DNA of 8,147 bases. It comes from DASQDN01 sp035630195 (lineage in GTDB: Bacteria > Acidobacteriota > Terriglobia > Bryobacterales > Bryobacteraceae). Position 1 is the first letter of the stretch. Each line of letters opens with the position of its first letter. Positions 1 through 5,599 of the stretch are shown here, piece after piece. The position numbers were made by a program, and so were the translations under genes. Below the pieces are notes generated by a model, which saw only the letters and a program-made list of their open reading frames with translations, had not been told where the DNA came from and made no database searches. The stretch covers positions 1 to 8,147 of the forward strand of contig DASQLD010000215.1 of assembly GCA_035630195.1 (NCBI GenBank), read 5' to 3'.

Positions 1-81
1 GTTGCGGCCTTGCCGAATCGCCTCCAGTCGCTTACGCGCTGCTTGGGTCAAGACCAACTTGGGCGCTGGGGGGAGCGGCAT
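1..81 (-). CDS. N-terminus of a probable IS630-family transposase (cut by window edge)
   Basis: A minus-strand frame opens at an ATG (complement of CAT at 79-81) and runs off the left edge after 27 codons without a stop. The peptide starts MPLPPAPKLVLT and continues with an Arg/Leu-rich helix (RKRLEAIRQGR). The pattern of a Pro-rich start, then 'lxLT', then 'R..LE.i.r.r' resembles the opening of the helix-turn-helix domain of IS630-type transposases, which insert at TA dinucleotides. Only the very beginning is visible and no catalytic DDE residue can be checked. It could equally be another HTH protein with a similar start. No convincing Shine-Dalgarno is seen before the ATG, and the start codon lies inside a small inverted repeat. 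I see no IS terminal repeat that I could define with confidence in 82-208. Confidence 0.4.
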   Translation of the reverse strand, partial: MPLPPAPKLVLTQAARKRLEAIRQGRN

Positions 82-94
82 ACGCTTAGTATGC
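78..94. repeat. Inverted repeat over the putative transposase start codon
   Basis: GCATAC (78-83) and GTATGC (89-94) are perfect 6-bp arms around a 5-base spacer. The minus-strand ATG of the probable transposase lies in the left arm, so a transcript starting upstream of it could fold the start codon into a stem. It might also be part of the element's end or a repressor site. The role is inference; the symmetry is directly visible. Confidence 0.35.
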
Positions 95-195
95 ACTTGC
101 CAATATTATTAGTAAAGATATTTCAGATACAGATGACTAGAGGATTGAATTGCTAGATCCAAAGGTCCACACCAGCGTCTAAGCTCTTAAATCGC

Positions 196-201
196 AGGAG
201 G
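196..201 (+). promoter_or_regulatory. Consensus ribosome binding site supporting a TTG start
   Basis: AGGAGG lies 7 bases before the TTG at 209. It is the strongest Shine-Dalgarno in the window and decides the start of the MscS-type gene. The later in-frame ATG at 248 has no comparable site and would remove the first half of the signal peptide. Upstream, an AT-rich stretch (about 101-125) contains only a poor promoter candidate (TTGCCA at 97-102, TATTTC at 119-124). Confidence 0.75.
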
Positions 202-208
202 AAAAACT

Positions 209-2656
209 TTGCGGTTGCGATGCCTGGGTTGGAATCTGGGAGTCGTTATGGCGTGCGCGCTGTCATCAGCGTGGGCCCAAACGTCCGCCGCAGTGGTCCC
301 GGCCTCGGGGTCCGTTGCGATTCCTCTAGTCGAGATCAATAGCCGCTCAGAGGATCTCGTCCAGCACTTACGACGAATCCGCAGGCTGCTCCCCGGCAAG
401 GTGAACCTGGAGCGACTGGACAAAGCGCTCATCGAGGATCTGACTGCCATCCGCGATCGTGCCAGTGATTCCGACAGCCTATTCGCGAATAACCCTACGC
501 TAACAGATGCTCGAGGTGAGGAGCGGTATTGGCGATCGTATACACGCCCGGATGGGACTCGATTGGCAATCGCGAATGCCGTCCGCAAGACAAATAGCTC
601 CGTAGCATTCCTCGAAGAGCAGGAGATCACGTGGAAGGCTACGCTTCATGCCATCTCGGCGTCCGGCGTGTCTGCCGTCATCGAGACAGTTCGGCAATCT
701 CTTTCGAGTATTCAGCAACTTAAGGGTGAGGCTCTCGAACAGCGCACTCTTGCGCTAACGCTACAGATCAAGGCGAGCCGTATCGATGCGATCGCTGGTG
801 AAGAGCTGGATAAGGTCGAACGAGCGATGACCGAGTTTGAAGATCGCTTGTTCTCCAAAGATGGCTATCGATTTTGGCAGTTCGGGCCGCGGAGGGAACA
901 AGAGCGAGAGCGGTCAGCGATCGATCGCACCATGATCCAACGATCTCTCGAAGGCGGCAAGGCATTCCTCTCGCAGGAGCCCTGGTCAGGATTTGTATTC
1001 GCAACCCTTCTGCTATTGGGAGTCTGGCTTATCGTCCGGCTCCACAAAACATTCGAGGAGTGTCAGGTCGCAAATTCGAGTGTGACCGATGCCTTGCAAC
1101 TCACCAGCAGGCCCGTCGCTCTTGCATTCATTGCAATGCTGCCCTTCGGTATCGTGCTTCTTCGGCAGGCTCCAGGAGTCGTTATGTCGGTGGCGATGCT
1201 TGGCGTACTAATTCCACTCGGACTAATAGCGAAGCAGGTTTGGCGACGTAGGATCAGATTATCGCACTGGATCATCATGGTCTTGTTCTTCGCCCACGCG
1301 CTTTTAGAAATTCTAACGCTCAGTTCTGAGCTGAAGCGAAATCTCATTGTGATGTTGACGGTGATGTCTGCGGCATTGTGCTCTTGGCTCGCATGGCAGC
1401 GGACCCGAATGCCCGAAACATTCTCCGGTAAAGGGTCCCAAGTTGTTACCAAATTGCTCTGGTGCGTCGCCATAGCATTCACGTGCTCCCTGGTGGCCAA
1501 CCTGCTTGGCTATCTAACTCTTGCGCAAGTGTTGAAACAGACAACACTCAGGAGCACCTTCGCTGGGATAGTGACTTTCATTACCGGCCACACCACTCTG
1601 ACACTCGCGATTGCTTTGATCCACGCGACACGACTCCGATCATTGTCTGTTGTGAAGGCGCACGGTGAAGCGATTGAGACATGGCTAAAGCGAGCGATCG
1701 TCGCAGCCGGCCTCTACTTCTGGCTGTTCATGACTCTAGACCTGCTGAGCATGAAGGACAACATCTCCGCCTTTCTTGACCGAATCCTGACGGCTCGAAT
1801 TCCCGTGCCCGGAATGGATTTTTCGCTTAGCGATGTCCTCATCTTTGGAAGTGTGCTTTTGGTTGGTTACCTCTTGGCGACAGCAATTCGGGTGACACTT
1901 CGGGAAGACGTGCTATCGCGGTTTAAACTGCAACGAGGAATTCCCGCGTTGATTTCTGCGAGCATTTACTACGTGCTGCTAGTCTGCGTTTTTCTGACGG
2001 CGGTGAATGCAGCAGGCGTCAAACTCGACAAGTTCACTCTGCTCACCGGAGCGGTAGGTGTCGGCTTGGGATTTGGTCTGCAAAACGTAGTCAACAATTT
2101 CGCGTCCGGGCTGATTCTTCAGTTCGAACGACCCATCAATGTGGGCGATTCTCTCGATGTTGGGACCATCTCCGGAACTGTGTCCCGAATAGGATTTCGT
2201 TCGAGCACGATAGTCACAGCGCAGGGAGCCGAGGTCATTATTCCCAACGCCACGCTGGTGTCCGGACAAGTTACAAACTGGACCCTCCACCAGACGTGCC
2301 GTCGCGTGGAAATACCGGTAAGAACCACCTATAATGCCGATCCGAAGCATGTAAACGAACTGCTCCTGAACATTGCCACGAAGAATACAGATGTAGTGAA
2401 GGAGCCGCCTCCCATTTCGATCTTCAAAGGCTTCGGCGAGAATGCGCTTGAGTTCGAACTGATGCTTTGGACTCTTTACGCGACACACCAACAGGTCCGC
2501 AGCGAGGTCGCCATGAGTATTTACAGCGCGCTCGCCAACGCTTCTATTGAAATTCCGCTCCCCCAACGAGAAATTCATGTGCGCGGTATCACTACCAACG
2601 ATCGTGACTCCCTCAGGAACGGACGGGAGTCAGAAAACCAGGCTATCCGCGCTTAA
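209..2656 (+). CDS. MscS-family mechanosensitive ion channel with large N-terminal periplasmic domain
   Basis: An 815-aa inner-membrane channel expected to open on membrane tension and release solutes on hypo-osmotic shock. Residues 1-23 form a signal peptide ending in an AWA-type cleavage site. Residues 24-258 are a hydrophilic, helix-rich region, probably periplasmic. About ten hydrophobic segments follow (roughly 260-277, 303-318, 325-341, 353-371, 378-396, 414-432, 450-470, 494-512, 541-560, 580-600). The MscS core starts at about 605 with the Gly/Ala-rich pore helix (TGAVGVGLGFGLQNVVNNF, 613-631), then the beta domain with FERPINVGD (639-647) and the VIIPN motif (676-680), and a cytoplasmic C-terminal domain to about 790. 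The length and N-terminal domain place it with the large MscK/YbiO/YjeP-like group rather than minimal MscS (about 286 aa). Exact subfamily and substrate preference cannot be read. It seems to be a single-gene unit; the next gene starts about 200 bp downstream. Confidence 0.93.
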   Translation: MRLRCLGWNLGVVMACALSSAWAQTSAAVVPASGSVAIPLVEINSRSEDLVQHLRRIRRLLPGKVNLERLDKALIEDLTAIRDRASDSDSLFANNPTLTDARGEERYWRSYTRPDGTRLAIANAVRKTNSSVAFLEEQEITWKATLHAISASGVSAVIETVRQSLSSIQQLKGEALEQRTLALTLQIKASRIDAIAGEELDKVERAMTEFEDRLFSKDGYRFWQFGPRREQERERSAIDRTMIQRSLEGGKAFLSQEPWSGFVFATLLLLGVWLIVRLHKTFEECQVANSSVTDALQLTSRPVALAFIAMLPFGIVLLRQAPGVVMSVAMLGVLIPLGLIAKQVWRRRIRLSHWIIMVLFFAHALLEILTLSSELKRNLIVMLTVMSAALCSWLAWQRTRMPETFSGKGSQVVTKLLWCVAIAFTCSLVANLLGYLTLAQVLKQTTLRSTFAGIVTFITGHTTLTLAIALIHATRLRSLSVVKAHGEAIETWLKRAIVAAGLYFWLFMTLDLLSMKDNISAFLDRILTARIPVPGMDFSLSDVLIFGSVLLVGYLLATAIRVTLREDVLSRFKLQRGIPALISASIYYVLLVCVFLTAVNAAGVKLDKFTLLTGAVGVGLGFGLQNVVNNFASGLILQFERPINVGDSLDVGTISGTVSRIGFRSSTIVTAQGAEVIIPNATLVSGQVTNWTLHQTCRRVEIPVRTTYNADPKHVNELLLNIATKNTDVVKEPPPISIFKGFGENALEFELMLWTLYATHQQVRSEVAMSIYSALANASIEIPLPQREIHVRGITTNDRDSLRNGRESENQAIRA
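2605..2632 (+). repeat. Inverted repeat at the 3' end of the channel gene
   Basis: TGACTCCC (2605-2612) and GGGAGTCA (2625-2632) are perfect 8-bp arms with a 12-base loop, lying in the last codons of the channel gene, 22 bases before its stop. The following bases are GAAAACC, with no T-run, so it is not a standard intrinsic terminator. It may protect the mRNA 3' end, aid termination by another route, or be a protein site. Confidence 0.45.
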
Positions 2657-2682
2657 TCACGTCAAGTTAGATGAATATTCGA

Positions 2683-2740
2683 TGACAATGACACAGTTGG
2701 AACACTCCGTTTATTCATTGACACACTGGGGATGACACAG
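2683..2740 (+). repeat. Cluster of TGACA(CA) direct repeats upstream of the sigma factor gene
   Basis: TGACA occurs at 2683, 2689, 2719 and 2733. The last three extend to TGACACA, and two copies are the identical 9-mer ATGACACAG (2688-2696 and 2732-2740). All are on the same strand within 58 bases of non-coding DNA. They could be binding sites for an activator or repressor of the downstream gene. The TTGACA at 2718-2723 resembles a -35 box, but no fitting -10 box lies 16-18 bases beyond it. Function is inferred only. Confidence 0.35.
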
Positions 2741-2780
2741 TCGCTCCCTCTATCTCTCTCAAAATAAGAACCTTAGTTTA

Positions 2781-2796
2781 TGGCCTCCCGGCTGCA
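2781..2796 (+). promoter_or_regulatory. Candidate sigma-54 promoter upstream of the sigma factor gene
   Basis: The 16-mer TGGCCTCCCGGCTGCA carries GG (2782-2783), exactly ten bases, then GC (2794-2795), the hallmark -24/-12 spacing. TGGC and CTGCA approximate the consensus TGGCAC and TTGCA. Predicted transcription would start near 2806-2807, giving a leader of about 55 bases to the ATG at 2862. GG-N10-GC is common by chance. The interest comes from the nearby sigma-54 activator gene and the similar element at 3520-3535. Confidence 0.3.
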
Positions 2797-2803
2797 CTAG
2801 TAC

Positions 2804-2844
2804 TGGGGTGTTGTATCCCCGCAAAAGTGCAACACACATCCCCA
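2804..2844 (+). other. Potential leader hairpin before the sigma factor start
   Basis: GTGTTG (2808-2813) pairs perfectly with CAACAC (2830-2835). TGGG (2804-2807) can then pair with CCCA (2841-2844) past a 5-base bulge on the 3' side. The structure ends 17 bases before the ATG at 2862 and so may affect translation. It could also be a protein-binding site on DNA. Confidence 0.3.
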
Positions 2845-2861
2845 ATAAAGCGCAAAAAAAC

Positions 2862-3494
2862 ATGCATCTTGCTACAAGCTCCCAATTTACACATCTTCTA
2901 GACAGTTCTGATGAGTCACTGGTACGGATGGCGAAGGCCGGAAGCGATCAAGCTTTTGAAGAGTTGATGCGGCGGTCCTGGGACCGGTCGGTAGGCTTGG
3001 CCTATTGCCGGCTTGGTAATCGGGAAGATGCGGTTGACGAAGTGCAGTGGTCTTATTGGAAGGCGTATACGCATCTGAGCACATTTACGGAAGAGGCGAA
3101 GTTCTCCACTTGGGTGGGCCGGATCGTTATCAATCGGTGCATCATGCGGCTGCGATCGAGGAAACGAGCCAAGGTCATTTCCTTCGACAACACCCCCAAC
3201 GCTCCGGAAGGACTTCAGGTACGCGACACGCATCGATGGTGCGATCCCGAAGAGCAGTTCGGCAGTAATGAGATCAGCAGCCTGGTTCGTAATGAACTGC
3301 GATGCGTTCCCAAGCTGCTGCGAACCGCGGTCGAGTTGCGTCACATGAAAGGACTTTCTCTTGACGAGATAGGAGTTCAACTCGGAATTAATGTTGGGGC
3401 CGTCAAAACGCGAGTCAGTCGGGGAAACAAGTATCTGAGAGATCGGATGACCCGTCATCTGGGGCAGCGCGGTATCGCCTCTCTTGCTCGCTAA
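2862..3494 (+). CDS. ECF-like sigma-70 family RNA polymerase sigma factor
   Basis: A 210-aa cytoplasmic protein expected to direct RNA polymerase to a dedicated promoter set. From the ATG at 2862, region 2 spans about residues 16-100: SLVRMAKAGSDQAFEELM at the start, NREDAVDEVQ for the core-binding region 2.2, and FSTWVGRIVINRCI for the -10-recognition helix. Region 4 spans about 142-194, with LSLDEIGVQLGI and GAVKTRVSRG as the helix-turn-helix that reads the -35 box. Region 3 is absent, as in the ECF group. The frame stays open upstream to a GTG at 2808, which would add 18 residues. I prefer 2862 because homologues have a short extension before this first helix and because the leader holds a hairpin. 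Neither start has a good Shine-Dalgarno. No anti-sigma factor gene is adjacent, which is unusual for ECF factors. The DUF3467 gene follows after 80 bp. Confidence 0.85.
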   Translation: MHLATSSQFTHLLDSSDESLVRMAKAGSDQAFEELMRRSWDRSVGLAYCRLGNREDAVDEVQWSYWKAYTHLSTFTEEAKFSTWVGRIVINRCIMRLRSRKRAKVISFDNTPNAPEGLQVRDTHRWCDPEEQFGSNEISSLVRNELRCVPKLLRTAVELRHMKGLSLDEIGVQLGINVGAVKTRVSRGNKYLRDRMTRHLGQRGIASLAR

Positions 3495-3519
3495 TATTCG
3501 CGGAAAGAACATATAACTT

Positions 3520-3535
3520 TGGCTCGCCGGGAGCA
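3520..3535 (+). promoter_or_regulatory. Candidate sigma-54 promoter upstream of the DUF3467 gene
   Basis: The 16-mer TGGCTCGCCGGGAGCA contains GG (3521-3522), ten bases, then GC (3533-3534). The -24 side (TGGCTCG) is close to consensus TGGCACG; the -12 side (GAGCA) is weaker than TTGCA. Transcription would begin near 3546, about 29 bases before the ATG at 3575. It shares TGGC-N3-CCGG-N2-GCA with the element at 2781-2796. The convergent neighbour encodes a sigma-54 activator, so the pairing is plausible but unproven. Confidence 0.3.
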
Positions 3536-3574
3536 TCTGAAGTCTGAAAGTTAACAGACACCGGGGTGGTGTGA

Positions 3575-3835
3575 ATGGGGGCTGAACAAACTATGAGTTC
3601 CGCACCAAGGACGCCGAAGGAAGAAGATGGCAGGTATGCCAACTTCTTTCAGGTAGGCTATAACGCCTTTGAATTTTTGCTGGAATTCGGCCAGCGTGAA
3701 GGAAGAATTCACACTGCCATATACGTCAGCCCTCAACATGCAAGGATGCTATCGGATTTGCTGGTGGGGGCACTGAAGGAATACAGCGAGGCGCAATTAG
3801 CGGGAGGAGCCCATACGCCATCCTCCTCGGGTTAA
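3575..3835 (+). CDS. DUF3467 family protein
   Basis: A small 86-aa soluble protein of unknown biochemical role. The family pattern is visible in order: YANFFQVG (21-28), FEFLLEFGQ (32-40), then IYVSPQHARMLSDLL (49-63) and a C-terminal helix LKEYSEAQ. These match the 'YANf..v....eF.ldFg ... v.msP.ha..l...L...l..Ye' layout of DUF3467 proteins, which are typically around 90-100 aa. The tail after about residue 74 (Ala/Gly/Ser/Thr/Pro) looks disordered. The start at 3575 is preceded by a GGGGTGG stretch at 3563-3569 with a 5-base gap. A second ATG at 3593 would drop only six residues. The gene lies 80 bp after the sigma factor gene and converges with the sigma-54 activator gene (55 bp between stops). 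It may be co-transcribed with the sigma factor or have its own promoter. Confidence 0.82.
   Translation: MGAEQTMSSAPRTPKEEDGRYANFFQVGYNAFEFLLEFGQREGRIHTAIYVSPQHARMLSDLLVGALKEYSEAQLAGGAHTPSSSG
3803..3826 (+). repeat. Inverted repeat at the 3' end of the DUF3467 gene
   Basis: GGAGGA (3803-3808) and TCCTCC (3821-3826) are perfect 6-bp arms with a 12-base loop in the last codons of the gene. No T-run follows, so it is not a typical intrinsic terminator. It could still separate the two convergent transcripts. A weaker GGCTT/AAGCC pair (3838-3842, 3857-3861) lies in the 55-bp convergent gap, which otherwise shows nothing recognisable. Confidence 0.3.
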
Positions 3836-3890
3836 CCGGCTTACATCTCGATCTGGAAGCCTCGGATTAGAAGCAGGGCGCAAGTTCGAT

Positions 3891-5303
3891 TTATGCGCTG
3901 GTAGCCTGACCCTTTACCGGCTCGCTCAGCTTCTCCTGATCGGTTGTCTCGCCATCCGGAACAATACTCTCTTCAGAGCGCTTAAGCTGATGGCGCGCGA
4001 TCTGCCGGTACAGAGTCGATCGCGACCAGCGCAGTAACTCTGCCGTCCTCGTTACATTCCAGTTTGTCGTTTCAAGAGCCTCCAGAAGCACGTCCTTTCC
4101 CTGACGGGCCTTCCGGGTGGGAATGACTGCGGCGGAGATCTTTATCTGCGGAGGACCCTCGGCGGCTACCGAGCGCAACGTTCGGAGATCGCGGTCCGAT
4201 ATTCGGTCGGTGGTGCAAACTACGGCCGCAGCCTCAATCACATTTCGGAGCTGGCGGACATTTCCCGGCCAGTCGTGCTGAACGAGAGTTTGTAGCGCTT
4301 CCGGAGTTAAACCCTCGATTTGCCTACCGTACAGGCGGTTCATCTCACCAATAAAATGCGCAGCGAGAACTGGAATGTCCGACTGCCGCTCGCGCAGTGA
4401 AGGTAGGTGTATCCGGCTAACATCGATGCGGTAGTACAAGTCACTCCGGAACTTCTCCTCGGCGACCAGTTTGTCGAGATCTCGGTGTGTAGCCGTGATC
4501 AAACGGATGTCGATTGGAACCGTTTTTGTCGCGCCTAGCGGTTGAATCTCCCGTTGTTCGAGAGCCCGCAGCATTTTCGACTGCGCTAGCGCGCTCATGT
4601 CGCCAATCTCATCCAGAAACAGTGTCCCGCGATCCGCAAGTCTCATCTGCCCGGCTTGGCGTGATATCGCGCCCGTAAACGCGCCGCGCTCATACCCGAA
4701 TAATTCGCTTTCCACGAGACTATCCGGAATAGCAGCGCAGTTCACAGTCACGAACGAACACTGTTTACGCAGACTGTTTTGGTGTATCAATCGCGCAACG
4801 ATTTCTTTGCCCGTCCCAGACTCGCCAGTAATCATGACTGTGCTGTCTAACGGTGAAACCTTCCGAATGAAATCCTTAACTTCTCGCATCGCTTCCGATG
4901 CGCCGACCAACTCCCGAAACTCGTCTGTAGGCTCATTCGCCGGAAGGTGCCGTCGGACCGCTTCGGTCAATTCCAGTGAATCGACGGGAGCCTTGAGATA
5001 CTCGCACACTCCGGCCCGCAAGGCGCCGATGGCGAAGGCTTCCGTACTGCACTCGGCGATAAGAATGACTTTGGTCAGAGGGCTTACATTGCGAATCTGA
5101 TGCGCAGCCTCAATGACTTGAGTGGAGTTGCCTTCGAAAGTACCGAGGACCACCACATGAGGTTTTTGCAACAACACGAAACGAAGCAGGCTAGTGAATG
5201 TTTCAGCTTCGTGAATTGCCACGCTGTTCGAGAAATTTTGTCGCACTACCTTCCGTCGTAACGTATCTGTATCGGCGAGTACGATCGTGATCTCATTTGT
5301 CAT
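3891..5303 (-). CDS. NtrC-type sigma-54 activator with a degenerate (pseudo-)receiver domain
   Basis: A 470-aa enhancer-binding protein that should use ATP hydrolysis to open sigma-54 promoters. Residues 5-120 have a receiver fold pattern but not its chemistry. Aligned to NtrC, the phospho-acceptor D54 is G54 (VVVLG, 50-54), the switch Thr is A83, and the usual YLPKP is YLKAP with Ala at the Lys position; only one of the acidic-pocket Asp residues (D11) is clearly kept. The AAA+ domain (about 131-380) is intact: Walker A GESGTGKE (160-167), sigma-54-contacting GAFTGA (207-212), Walker B GTLFLDE (226-232), FRSDLYYR (285-292) and WPGNVRQL (345-352). A Fis-type helix-turn-helix lies at 413-440, followed by a 30-residue acidic tail. 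The start has an AAGGGGAG Shine-Dalgarno immediately upstream. No partner histidine kinase is adjacent, fitting phosphorylation-independent control. It is transcribed divergently from the pseudokinase regulator. Confidence 0.93.
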   Translation of the reverse strand: MTNEITIVLADTDTLRRKVVRQNFSNSVAIHEAETFTSLLRFVLLQKPHVVVLGTFEGNSTQVIEAAHQIRNVSPLTKVILIAECSTEAFAIGALRAGVCEYLKAPVDSLELTEAVRRHLPANEPTDEFRELVGASEAMREVKDFIRKVSPLDSTVMITGESGTGKEIVARLIHQNSLRKQCSFVTVNCAAIPDSLVESELFGYERGAFTGAISRQAGQMRLADRGTLFLDEIGDMSALAQSKMLRALEQREIQPLGATKTVPIDIRLITATHRDLDKLVAEEKFRSDLYYRIDVSRIHLPSLRERQSDIPVLAAHFIGEMNRLYGRQIEGLTPEALQTLVQHDWPGNVRQLRNVIEAAAVVCTTDRISDRDLRTLRSVAAEGPPQIKISAAVIPTRKARQGKDVLLEALETTNWNVTRTAELLRWSRSTLYRQIARHQLKRSEESIVPDGETTDQEKLSEPVKGQATSA

Positions 5304-5321
5304 TTGCTCCCCTTATGTGAG

Positions 5322-5334
5322 CCAGACATTCTGG
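5322..5334. promoter_or_regulatory. Palindrome just upstream of the sigma-54 activator gene
   Basis: CCAGA-CAT-TCTGG is a perfect 5-bp inverted repeat with a 3-base centre, 18 bases before the activator start codon on the minus strand. This position fits an autoregulatory operator or a short leader stem. I found no clear -35/-10 pair for the activator gene on the minus strand. Assignment as an operator is inference. Confidence 0.35.
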
Positions 5335-5390
5335 ATAATTACAAACAACTCCGGCCGCGCGCGTGGCGAACATCTAGGCGACCTCCGCTC

Positions 5391-5418
5391 CCCATACCCT
5401 TGTAATGGTGGTTATGGG
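5391..5418. promoter_or_regulatory. Imperfect inverted repeat overlapping the -35 box: candidate operator
   Basis: CCCATACC (5391-5398) is mirrored by GGTTATGGG (5410-5418), a match in all eight positions apart from one inserted T. The repeat spans the -35 hexamer (5400-5405) and much of the spacer of the plus-strand promoter, a location where a bound dimer would block or tune RNA polymerase. The winged-helix protein encoded just downstream, or the divergent activator, are natural candidates to bind it. Symmetry is seen; binding is inferred. Confidence 0.45.
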
Positions 5419-5428
5419 AAGGTATAAT
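5400..5428 (+). promoter_or_regulatory. Sigma-70-type promoter for the winged-helix/pseudokinase gene
   Basis: TTGTAA (5400-5405, four of six consensus bases) is followed after exactly 17 bases by TATAAT (5423-5428, perfect consensus). It is the best housekeeping promoter seen in the window. Transcription should start near 5434-5436, leaving a leader of about 165 bases before the ATG at 5600. Confidence 0.6.
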
Positions 5429-5515
5429 CCGGCAGGACTAGGTAGAGCAATATTACTAGAACTGAAGGATCTTAGTGAGTAATCAGGATCGAAATTACCG
5501 TGACCGGGGCCACAG

Positions 5516-5533
5516 GAATCCGGAAGCGGATTC
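5516..5533 (+). other. Leader hairpin upstream of the winged-helix/pseudokinase gene
   Basis: GAATCCG (5516-5522) and CGGATTC (5527-5533) form a perfect 7-bp stem with a 4-base loop (GAAG). It lies about 80 bases after the predicted transcript start and 66 bases before the ATG. The following GGGTTT is too short a T-run for a convincing attenuator. It may stabilise the leader or bind a regulator. The rest of 5429-5599 shows no riboswitch or small gene that I recognise. Confidence 0.35.
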
Positions 5534-5599
5534 GGGTTTCTGCGGCAGTCCTTATAAAAGCTTCAACGACTTACCGGCATACGCTTGAGGGAATCTGGA

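Noticed and set aside
1979..2578. 199-aa open frame on the minus strand
   Set aside because: It lies wholly antisense to the conserved MscS core of the channel gene, has no recognisable domain, and its openness is explained by the codon pattern of the real gene.
2605..2632. Intrinsic terminator for the channel gene
   Set aside because: The stem is perfect but lies inside the coding region and is followed by GAAAACC rather than a T-run, so I kept it only as an inverted repeat.
2718..2755. TTGACA at 2718 as a housekeeping promoter
   Set aside because: No acceptable -10 hexamer occurs 16-18 bases downstream (the nearest TATCTC is about 27 bases away); the TTGACA is better viewed as part of the TGACA repeat cluster.
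2916..3536. 206-aa minus-strand frame opposite the sigma factor gene
   Set aside because: The plus strand encodes unmistakable sigma regions 2 and 4; the minus product has no recognisable feature.
4597..5100. 167-aa plus-strand frame
   Set aside because: Antisense to the Walker A/GAFTGA region of the sigma-54 activator; its composition is that of a shadow frame.
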